From: an uncultured Bacteroidales bacterium
Lineage (GTDB): Bacteria > Bacteroidota > Bacteroidia > Bacteroidales > UBA932
Assembly: GCA_945982095.1 (NCBI GenBank)
Contig: CAMFRR010000057.1
Span: forward strand, 1-6,383
DNA: 6,383 bases
Direction: 5' to 3'
Below, piece after piece: positions 1 to 6,383 of the stretch (its first letter is position 1; every line of letters starts with the position of its first letter). A program made the translations under genes and the position numbers. The notes beneath the pieces are model-generated. The model saw nothing but the letters and a program-made list of their open reading frames with translations, was not told the DNA's origin and did no database searches.

Positions 1-862
<862 letters not shown>

Positions 863-867
863 TCATA

Positions 868-1983
868 TTACTTCGGAGCAAGTCTGTATAAGATTATGGC
901 TATGATGGTAAAAATCACGTTCGGAAGCCATATGGCCACGAATGCAGGCAAGGTATCCGTTGCCACGAACATCTCGCTGAATTTCTGGAAAAGAATATAG
1001 GAAAAACTCAGGGCAATGCCCAGAGCAAGGTTCCATCCCGTGCCACCCCTACGTTTGCGTGAAGAAAGCGCCACACCTATGATGGTCAGTATGAATGCAC
1101 TGAAAGGCATGGCATAACGTGTGTGCTTCTGTATGAGAGCAGCCTTTATGTCTGCATCTCCACGCATCCTTTTCATGGCTATATACTCATCCAGTTCACG
1201 CTTATTAAGCTGGCTCTCATAGTCCCTGGTCTTCTTGAAGTCCTTGATTGTGAGGCTGATGACTGTGTCCATCTTTTCACCCATTGTGACCTTGTCCTGC
1301 AGGTCCGGGCCATATTCCCTGAGTGTCCACCTCTTGAGTGTCCATCCGCACAGAGTACTGTCCCACACAGCCTGATCCGCGCTCAGTTTGCTCACGATGC
1401 GGTTGTCCTTGATGGTCTCAAGCGTGAATTTATAGGCAGTATTGTTCCATTTGCTGAAGGACTCGACATATGCGAAGGTACCGGGAGAAATCTGGTAATG
1501 TGCGTTCCTCAGAGCCTTTGCACCCGTATAGTCAGTAACATAGGCGGTTTCAAACTCCATCCTAGGCTTATTGGCGTTGGGGATTATCCACAGGTTGAGG
1601 GCGAGGGAAAACAGGGCTATTATGGCCGCCGAAACCATATATGGCCGCATAAAGCGCTTGAAAGAGACGCCGCAGGAAAGTATGGCTATGATTTCGGAAT
1701 TCGCAGCCATACGCGAAGTGAAGAAGATTACCGTTATGAATACGAACATAGGAGAAAACATATTCATAAAATACGGTATGAAGTTGGCATAATAGTCTAA
1801 GACTATGGATTTGAGCGGCACCTCGTTGGACACGAAGTCATCAATTTTCTCGGAAATGTCGAAGATGATGACTATGAGGATAATGAGCAGCAAGGCCATG
1901 AAGAAAGTCGTTATGAACTTCCTTATTATATACCAATCAAGCTTCTTGAGGCGTATTTCTTCTATGAAGTCGGCAAATTTCAT
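868..1983 (-). CDS. LptF/LptG (YjgP/YjgQ) family permease, LPS export transmembrane subunit
   Basis: Inner-membrane subunit of the Lpt ABC system, which extracts lipopolysaccharide from the inner membrane and passes it to the periplasmic bridge. At 371 residues it has the usual family length. Layout: a short amphipathic start with LDWYIIRKF (15-23), membrane segments near 22-42, 67-90 and 113-134, a periplasmic domain of about 150 residues (135-285, expected beta-jellyroll), then segments near 290-307, 317-338 and 346-366. SEIIAILSCGVS (96-107) matches the conserved cytoplasmic loop that couples to the LptB ATPase. The basic SRKRRGG turn at 308-314 fits the positive-inside rule. Its ATG overlaps the tgt stop by one base (TGATG), so translation is probably coupled. 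LptF and LptG are paralogues that pair with each other; the sequence alone does not decide which this is, and no partner or lptB is in view. Confidence 0.9.
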   Translation of the reverse strand: MKFADFIEEIRLKKLDWYIIRKFITTFFMALLLIILIVIIFDISEKIDDFVSNEVPLKSIVLDYYANFIPYFMNMFSPMFVFITVIFFTSRMAANSEIIAILSCGVSFKRFMRPYMVSAAIIALFSLALNLWIIPNANKPRMEFETAYVTDYTGAKALRNAHYQISPGTFAYVESFSKWNNTAYKFTLETIKDNRIVSKLSADQAVWDSTLCGWTLKRWTLREYGPDLQDKVTMGEKMDTVISLTIKDFKKTRDYESQLNKRELDEYIAMKRMRGDADIKAALIQKHTRYAMPFSAFILTIIGVALSSRKRRGGTGWNLALGIALSFSYILFQKFSEMFVATDTLPAFVAIWLPNVIFTIIAIILYRLAPK

Positions 1984-3113
1984 CAGAGTCTGGCAGTCAG
2001 TTTTTTAACCACGGATTCTTTCCATTGGGCGAAGTCACCCGCGAGTATGTGAGCGCGAGCCTGACGCACCACATCGAGATAGAAGGCAAGATTATGCTCG
2101 GATGCAATCTGGGCGGCGAACATCTCCCCACTTATGAAAAGATGGCGCAGATATGCCCTCGAATACATGCTGTCCACGAATGAAGTGCCTTTAGTGTCTA
2201 TAGGGCCGAAATCATCAGCCCACTTCTTGTTGCGCATATTCATTATTCCATCCCAGGTAAAGAGCATGCCGTTGCGTCCGTTGCGTGTAGGCATAACACA
2301 ATCGAACATGTCCACGCCGCGGGCAATGGCTTCCAGCAGGTTTGCAGGAGTTCCCACGCCCATAAGGTAACGGGCCTTGTCCTGAGGAATCACAGGGTCC
2401 AGAACCTCTATCATCTCATACATCTGCTCTGTAGGCTCCCCAACCGCGAGGCCGCCAATGGCTATTCCCGCATCAGCAAATTTCAGGGCATGCTCGGCGG
2501 CCTGAACTCTCAGGTCCGGATACACACAACCCTGGATAATAGGGAAAAAGGTCTGGGAATAACCATAAAGAGGCTCGCTCTCGTGAAAGGCCTTGGCATA
2601 GCGCTCCAGCCAGTTATGAGTCAATTTCAGGGATTTGGCCGCATATTCGCGAGTCGCATCACCAGGGCAGCACTCATCCAGGGCCATCATTATGTCCGCA
2701 CCTATCACCCTCTGGGTAATCACATTGTTCTCAGGAGTAAAAGTGTGGCGGCTGCCGTCGATATGGCTTTGGAAAGTGCAGCCCTCCTGGGTCAGTTTCC
2801 TTATGCCGGTAAGTGAAAATACCTGGAAACCACCGCTGTCGGTAAGAATGGGACGGTCCCATGAAATGAATTTATGCAGACCGCCGGCCTGACGCAATAT
2901 GTCCAATCCCGGTCTGAGATAGAGATGATAGGTATTGCCCAGAATTATCTGCGCGCCTATATCCTGCTTCAAATCGCGATGATACACTCCTTTCACCGAA
3001 CCCACTGTGCCTACGGGCATAAATATGGGAGTCTGTATAGTGCCATGGTCAGTCACCAGCTCGCCTGCACGCGCCGCGCTGCCCTTATCTTTGGCTATGA
3101 GATTGAATTTCAT
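1983..3113 (-). CDS. tgt: tRNA-guanine transglycosylase (queuosine biosynthesis)
   Basis: Exchanges guanine-34 in the anticodon of tRNAs for Asp, Asn, His and Tyr for the queuosine precursor preQ1, in the cytoplasm. The 376 residues give a full-length TIM-barrel enzyme. Visible motifs: TPIFMPVGT (28-36), the acid/base Asp D92 in LTDSGGFQVFSL, D146 in LDEC, GGLAVGE (220-226), and the nucleophile D271 in DMFDCVMPTRNGRNG. V224 in GGLAVGE matches the valine of preQ1-type bacterial enzymes, whereas queuine-using eukaryotic enzymes have Gly there. Oddity: the zinc ligands CxCxxC are replaced by G309, S311 and D314, and only the histidine (H340 in SEHNLAFYL) remains. The surrounding SRAYLRHL and HNLAFYL motifs are intact, so this is a lineage variant rather than decay. 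The start is supported by a family-typical N-terminus. It is first in a minus-strand run with the LptF/LptG-family gene and probably glpK, and diverges from nupG. Confidence 0.97.
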   Translation of the reverse strand: MKFNLIAKDKGSAARAGELVTDHGTIQTPIFMPVGTVGSVKGVYHRDLKQDIGAQIILGNTYHLYLRPGLDILRQAGGLHKFISWDRPILTDSGGFQVFSLTGIRKLTQEGCTFQSHIDGSRHTFTPENNVITQRVIGADIMMALDECCPGDATREYAAKSLKLTHNWLERYAKAFHESEPLYGYSQTFFPIIQGCVYPDLRVQAAEHALKFADAGIAIGGLAVGEPTEQMYEMIEVLDPVIPQDKARYLMGVGTPANLLEAIARGVDMFDCVMPTRNGRNGMLFTWDGIMNMRNKKWADDFGPIDTKGTSFVDSMYSRAYLRHLFISGEMFAAQIASEHNLAFYLDVVRQARAHILAGDFAQWKESVVKKLTARL

Positions 3114-3150
3114 ATGGTGCTTTCGTCCTGATAAATCACAAAATAAGCTT

Positions 3151-3158
3151 CAAAGATA
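3151..3158 (-). promoter_or_regulatory. Predicted Bacteroidota -7 promoter element for tgt
   Basis: Minus-strand TATCTTTG is an exact match to the Bacteroidota -7 consensus TAnnTTTG, about 38 bases upstream of the tgt start, implying a leader of roughly 30 bases. No TTTG lies at the expected -33 spacing; the only nearby one (3174-3171) leaves a spacer of 12 bases, which is short. The call rests on the -7 match and position. Confidence 0.5.
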
Positions 3159-3165
3159 GTAAAAC

Positions 3166-3173
3166 TTGGCCAA
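3166..3173. promoter_or_regulatory. 8-base palindrome TTGGCCAA between divergent promoters
   Basis: A perfect palindrome, with partial flanking symmetry (AA on the left matching TT on the right after one unpaired position), is centred at 3169.5. The midpoint between the two predicted -7 elements is 3169. It could be an operator serving both genes. An isolated 8-base palindrome is weak evidence, and no regulator gene is in the window. Confidence 0.3.
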
Positions 3174-3179
3174 ATTCTT

Positions 3180-3187
3180 TATATTTG
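3180..3187 (+). promoter_or_regulatory. Predicted Bacteroidota -7 promoter element for nupG
   Basis: TATATTTG matches the consensus TAnnTTTG exactly and lies 42 bases before the nupG start, predicting a leader of about 35 bases. A good -33 TTTG is missing: TTG at 3166-3168 leaves only 11 bases of spacer. The region upstream of this element overlaps the tgt promoter on the other strand. Confidence 0.5.
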
Positions 3188-3229
3188 TCAATTGTTTGCA
3201 GCAGCATGATACAATAATACAGACAAAAT

Positions 3230-4522
3230 ATGGCTAAAAATTCAAAATCCATCAGTTTCAAACTGATTATCCTGATGTTCCTGGAGTTTGCCGCATGGGG
3301 CGCTTACCTCACCTCCCTGGGACGCTATCTCGGAAATGTAGGGCTTGGCCCGCAAATCAAATGGTTTTTTGCAATGCAGGGCATAGTGTCAATCTTCATG
3401 CCTGCCCTCATGGGCATAGTGGCAGACCGCAAGATGCAGGCCCAGAAGGTGCTTTCCATGTGCCACGCTCTTGCCGGAGTATTCATGATAGGAGCAGGAG
3501 TATATTGCATGATGGCCGCAGAGAGCATACAATTTGCTCCGCTTTTCGCTCTCTACAGCCTTAGCGTAGCCTTCTTCATGCCAACGATTGCCATATCCAA
3601 CTCAGTGGCATACAATGCTTTCAGCGTTCACGGCATGGACCCCGTAAAGGCCTTCCCTCCAATAAGGGTATTCGGAACCATAGGATTCATCATCAGCATG
3701 CTCGCCACCAACTTCGTCACCATAGGCGGAGTGGCAATGCAGGACTCTTACACCCAGCTCATCAGCTCAGGTGCAATCTCCCTCGTAATGGCTGCCTACT
3801 CGCTCACCATGCCAGCCTGCCCTGTCAACACCGAAAAAGGCAGCAGCCTGGTACAGTCGCTCGGCCTGGATGCCTTCGCTCTATTCAAGAAAGGCCAATT
3901 TGCCATATTCTTCATTTTCAGCATGTTGTTGGGTGCTGCACTGCAAGTGACCAACGGCTATGCCAACACCTTCCTCGGATCATTCGGCAGCAACCCTGCC
4001 TATGCAGACAGCTTCGCAGTCAAGAACTCTAACGCCATACTCGCCATCTCGCAGGCATCGGAAACCCTGTGCATACTTCTGATTCCTTTCTTCATGAAAA
4101 AATTCGGAATAAAGAAAGTGATGCTCATAGCCATGTTCGCCTGGGTGCTGCGCTTCGGATTCTTCGGCCTGGGCGGTCCGGAAATGCCGGAAGTTATATT
4201 CTTCATACTCAGCTGTATAGTCTATGGCGTAGCCTTTGATTTCTTCAATATTTCAGGTTCGCTCTACGTTGAGGAGAATGTGGACGAAAAGATACGCAAT
4301 TCAGCCCAGGGCCTTTTCATGCTCATGACCAACGGTTTAGGAGCAACCATAGGAACCCTTGCTGCAGGTGCAGTAGTTGAAGCTCTCGGAGTGTTCAACA
4401 ATGCCGCAGCATGGCCAACAGCCTGGTACATTTTCGCAGGCTATTCTCTGACAATAGCAATTGCCTTTATGATTCTGTTCAAAGACCCTGCAAAGGCAGC
4501 AAAGACTTCCGTAAAGAAATAG
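3230..4522 (+). CDS. nupG: Nucleoside:H+ symporter, NupG family (MFS)
   Basis: Inner-membrane proton-coupled importer of nucleosides, for salvage or carbon. The 430 residues, against 418 in E. coli NupG, contain about twelve hydrophobic segments. Family stretches are very well kept: FPPIRVFGTIGF (142-153), GLDAFALFK (212-220), FFIFSMLLGAALQVTN (227-242), ISQASETL (273-280), and VYGVAFDFFNISGSLYVE (331-348). The nucleoside-binding residues I recall from the E. coli NupG structure all have counterparts: R146, T150, F153, Q239, N242, Q275, E278, Y332 and F336. This supports true nucleoside transport rather than a diverged role, with broad purine and pyrimidine specificity the default assumption. 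The start is followed by a short polar N-terminus (MAKNSKSISFK) before the first membrane helix; there is no Shine-Dalgarno, only an A-rich leader. It is transcribed alone, divergent from tgt, and its stop lies three bases from that of the convergent reductase gene. Confidence 0.95.
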   Translation: MAKNSKSISFKLIILMFLEFAAWGAYLTSLGRYLGNVGLGPQIKWFFAMQGIVSIFMPALMGIVADRKMQAQKVLSMCHALAGVFMIGAGVYCMMAAESIQFAPLFALYSLSVAFFMPTIAISNSVAYNAFSVHGMDPVKAFPPIRVFGTIGFIISMLATNFVTIGGVAMQDSYTQLISSGAISLVMAAYSLTMPACPVNTEKGSSLVQSLGLDAFALFKKGQFAIFFIFSMLLGAALQVTNGYANTFLGSFGSNPAYADSFAVKNSNAILAISQASETLCILLIPFFMKKFGIKKVMLIAMFAWVLRFGFFGLGGPEMPEVIFFILSCIVYGVAFDFFNISGSLYVEENVDEKIRNSAQGLFMLMTNGLGATIGTLAAGAVVEALGVFNNAAAWPTAWYIFAGYSLTIAIAFMILFKDPAKAAKTSVKK

Positions 4523-4525
4523 ATA

Positions 4526-5896
4526 CTAGAGGCCGGACTCGCGCCTCAGAGTCTCGGCATAATGGTCAATCCTTGAAAGCTCGTGAGGGATGTCAATCTC
4601 TTGCGGGCATTTTTCTATACACTGACCGCAATGTATGCACTTGTCAGCCTGACGCAGAGGATCCACACTTGCGTCATATCCAGAAAGGAAACGGCGGCGT
4701 GCCTTCCGGTAGGCAGGGTCCTGGCTGTCAGGCTCTATGCTGCCCTCGTTCACGCATTTGTTGTAATGATTGAAAATGCCCGGAATGTCAATGCCGTAAG
4801 GGCAAGGTATGCAATACTTGCAGTCATTGCATGGCACCACAGGATATTCCATCATAATCTTTGCAATATCCTGAAGGAAATCCACATCCTCCACTGTCAA
4901 AGGCTCAAGCGGAGCGAAATTGCTGAGATTATCCTCAAGATGTTCCATGTATGTCATACCGCTCAACACGCTGAGCACCCCCGGATGGGAAGCGCAGAAA
5001 CGGAAAGCCCAGCTGGCTACACTGCGCCTCGGGTCCCTTTCCTGAAGCTTATGTACAAGTGGCTCAGGAATCTTTGCCAGACGGCCGCCCAACAATGGCT
5101 CCATAATCAGTACAGGTATACCCATACTGCTTAAAGTTCCATACAGATATTCGGCATTGGTAGCATTCTTATTGTTCAATGTGGCATATTTCCAGTCCAC
5201 ATAATTCATCTGTATGAGCACCATGTCCCAATGGTATTTCTCATGCAGGCTCATGAAATAATCAAAGTTCTTCTTGTTGCCGTGGAAGCTGAAGCCCAGG
5301 TGGCGTATTTTCCCTATGCGGCGCTGTTCCACAAGAAAATCAAGCATGCCGTTGTCGATGTAACGGGTCTGGAAGTCCTCAATCCTGGATCCTATGGAAT
5401 GCAGGAAGTAGAAATCGATGTAGTCGGTCTGGAGCTGCCTGAAAGAATTCTCATACATACGCATCGAGGCCTCACGGCTGGCGTTCTCAGGTCCGAAGTT
5501 GGACAATTTCGTGGACAGGTAATAACTGCTGCGCGGATGTCGGGAAAGAGCAGCGGCAGTAGCCTTCTCGCTGAGGCCGCCATTGTACATAGGCGAGGTG
5601 TCGAACAAATTGATACCACAGACCAAAGCCTTGTCAATCAGATCATTCACGGCCTCCTGATCAGGAATCTGGCCTCCTTTGCCATCGTCAATCATGGGCC
5701 AGCGCATACAGCCATAGCCCAAGAGGCTTACCTTCTCTTCCAGGCTGTCGAAACTGTGGCTTGCCATATCCTGTTTCATCTTTGCCGGATCAGTCTGCGT
5801 ATTTGATTTAGCTTGCCTGTCAGAGGCACAAGCTCCAAGCAATGTCGTGCCCACTGCCGCAAGCACTCCTTTTTCAATAAATTCTCTTCTATCCAT
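4526..5896 (-). CDS. Aldo/keto reductase with C-terminal 2x[4Fe-4S] ferredoxin domain and Tat/lipoprotein-like leader
   Basis: Predicted oxidoreductase of the COG1453-type aldo/keto reductase family; substrate unknown. The 456 residues fall in three parts. The leader (1-23) has RREFIEK (3-9), a twin-arginine motif, then a weakly hydrophobic stretch and LLGAC ending at C23, a plausible lipobox. The TIM barrel (about 50-345) keeps the full catalytic tetrad: D99 and Y104 in LFDTSPMYNGGLSE, K130 in STKLS, H166 in YFLHS. SGMTYMEHLEDN (312-323) resembles the family's NAD(P)-binding segment. The C-terminal domain has CX2CX2CX2CP (C356, C359, C362, C365) and CX2CX2CX3CP (C420, C423, C426, C430), enough for two [4Fe-4S] clusters. 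It follows a polyferredoxin gene after six bases, so the two are probably cotranscribed and may exchange electrons. If exported by Tat it would act folded, with its clusters, in the periplasm, where NAD(P)H is not available; a retained leader serving only as an anchor is the alternative. Function is inferred only to family level. Confidence 0.88.
   Translation of the reverse strand: MDRREFIEKGVLAAVGTTLLGACASDRQAKSNTQTDPAKMKQDMASHSFDSLEEKVSLLGYGCMRWPMIDDGKGGQIPDQEAVNDLIDKALVCGINLFDTSPMYNGGLSEKATAAALSRHPRSSYYLSTKLSNFGPENASREASMRMYENSFRQLQTDYIDFYFLHSIGSRIEDFQTRYIDNGMLDFLVEQRRIGKIRHLGFSFHGNKKNFDYFMSLHEKYHWDMVLIQMNYVDWKYATLNNKNATNAEYLYGTLSSMGIPVLIMEPLLGGRLAKIPEPLVHKLQERDPRRSVASWAFRFCASHPGVLSVLSGMTYMEHLEDNLSNFAPLEPLTVEDVDFLQDIAKIMMEYPVVPCNDCKYCIPCPYGIDIPGIFNHYNKCVNEGSIEPDSQDPAYRKARRRFLSGYDASVDPLRQADKCIHCGQCIEKCPQEIDIPHELSRIDHYAETLRRESGL
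4532..4558. terminator. Possible hairpin at the convergent gene ends
   Basis: GCCG-GACTC (4532-4540) can pair with GAGTC-CGGC (4549-4558, with T4554 bulged), giving nine pairs and an 8-base loop. It begins ten bases after the nupG stop but lies inside the last codons of the reductase gene. On the plus strand no T-run follows. On the minus strand the following bases are moderately T-rich (CTAGTATCTATTTCTTTAC). It could end transcription in either direction, but being coding sequence it may be coincidental. Confidence 0.3.
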
Positions 5897-5902
5897 AAGG
5901 CA

Positions 5903-6383
5903 TCAAATCTCAATATGTTGATGACGGCCCTCCACATGTATAGCGCTCACAGGGCGTGAAGGACATACATATTCGCAGCGTCCGCAGCCAATGCAGCGCT
6001 CCGCGTTCACCACAGGAAGGCGATGTCCTGTATCGGCATCCTTGACCATGGAAATGGCTCCTGCAGGACAATGGCGCGCACAGTTGCCGCACTCCACCCC
6101 ATCGGTAATGACTACGCAGCTCTCAGGATTGAATACGGCATAGCCAATGCTCACCGAGCTCTTGTGTTCTACATCTATCTTGACTATTGCCGAGGCTGGA
6201 CATACCCTGCTGCAGGCATTGCACTCCACCCTGCACCAGGACTTCTCAAAGTCCATCTTTGGCAGCATGAAACGTCCTGGCGACAAATCAGGAGAAAGTA
6301 CTGAATTCGGACAGGCATTTACACAAAGCTGGCAGGCCACGCAATGGGAGTCGAAATGTCTGAGCGAGCCTGAACCTGGAGGC
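5903..6383 (-). CDS. Polyferredoxin with four [4Fe-4S] motifs, C-terminal part (N-terminus beyond right edge)
   Basis: Electron-transfer iron-sulphur protein. The frame is open to the window edge, leaving 159 C-terminal residues. Counting from the edge, sixteen cysteines form four cluster motifs: C14, C17, C20, C24 (CX2CX2CX3CP); C50, C54, C57, C61 (CX3CX2CX3CP); C89, C98, C101, C105 (CX8CX2CX3CP); and C130, C133, C136, C140 (CX2CX2CX3CP). A GTG at 6340-6338 is not the start, because the first cysteine of motif one is encoded just upstream of it, preceded by PPGSGSLRHFDSH. The pattern resembles NapG/NapH-like proteins. From memory, Bacteroidales proteins with this tail have an N-terminal NapH-type membrane domain with further clusters; that part is outside the window and is inference. 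It lies six bases upstream of the reductase gene, suggesting one operon in which it may link that enzyme to the membrane quinone pool. Confidence 0.85.
   Translation of the reverse strand, partial: PPGSGSLRHFDSHCVACQLCVNACPNSVLSPDLSPGRFMLPKMDFEKSWCRVECNACSRVCPASAIVKIDVEHKSSVSIGYAVFNPESCVVITDGVECGNCARHCPAGAISMVKDADTGHRLPVVNAERCIGCGRCEYVCPSRPVSAIHVEGRHQHIEI

Noticed and set aside
1123..1800. 225-codon plus-strand open frame opposite the LptF/LptG-family gene
   Set aside because: It lies wholly antisense to a well-supported membrane protein gene, its translation has no recognisable motif, and it is best explained by codon bias of the real gene.
3195..3220. A second promoter for nupG using TTTG at 3195-3198 as the -33 box
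   Set aside because: No TAnnTTTG-like element follows at 17-23 bases, and the resulting start would leave almost no leader.
4583..5806. Long plus-strand open frames (4583-5134 and 5231-5806) opposite the reductase gene
   Set aside because: Both are antisense to a gene with a full catalytic tetrad and cluster motifs; their translations look like compositional shadows without domains.
6338..6340. GTG as the start of the polyferredoxin
   Set aside because: Starting here would remove the first cysteine of the first cluster motif; the same frame continues without a stop to the window edge.

Overview
This window looks like a chromosomal segment from a Bacteroidales-type member of the Bacteroidota. 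Three things point there. The start codons lack clear Shine-Dalgarno sequences, and the two best promoter cores match the Bacteroidota -7 element TAnnTTTG. A tRNA-guanine transglycosylase gene without zinc cysteines is followed directly by an LptF/LptG-type permease gene. At the right end, a four-cluster polyferredoxin sits beside an aldo/keto reductase with a ferredoxin tail, an arrangement I recall from gut Bacteroidales but could not check. I see no mobile element, CRISPR array, tRNA or rRNA, and no stretch over 300 bases without a gene.

Left block (1-3113, all minus strand, read right to left): tgt (queuosine tRNA modification), then an LptF/LptG-family permease (lipopolysaccharide export) whose start codon overlaps the tgt stop by one base, then, after a 44-base gap, glpK (glycerol kinase), which runs off the left edge. 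The three could share one transcript. They are functionally unrelated, so the arrangement probably reflects lineage gene order rather than a pathway.

Middle (3114-4522): a 116-base divergent promoter region separates tgt from nupG, a plus-strand nucleoside:proton symporter very close to the E. coli NupG family. The two predicted -7 elements flank an 8-base palindrome almost symmetrically, so the two promoters should overlap and may compete.

Right block (4526-6383, minus strand): the C-terminal part of a polyferredoxin with four [4Fe-4S] motifs, cut by the right edge, is followed six bases later by an aldo/keto reductase. The reductase carries a twin-arginine/lipobox-like leader and two more [4Fe-4S] motifs at its C-terminus. 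Together they look like an iron-sulphur electron-transfer module, probably membrane-associated. Its substrate is unknown, and it is the least understood part of the window. nupG and this operon converge with only three bases between their stop codons, beside a possible hairpin.

Most of the window is ordinary housekeeping. The points worth a second look are the missing zinc site in TGT, the exported-looking ferredoxin-linked reductase, and the compact shared regulatory region between tgt and nupG.
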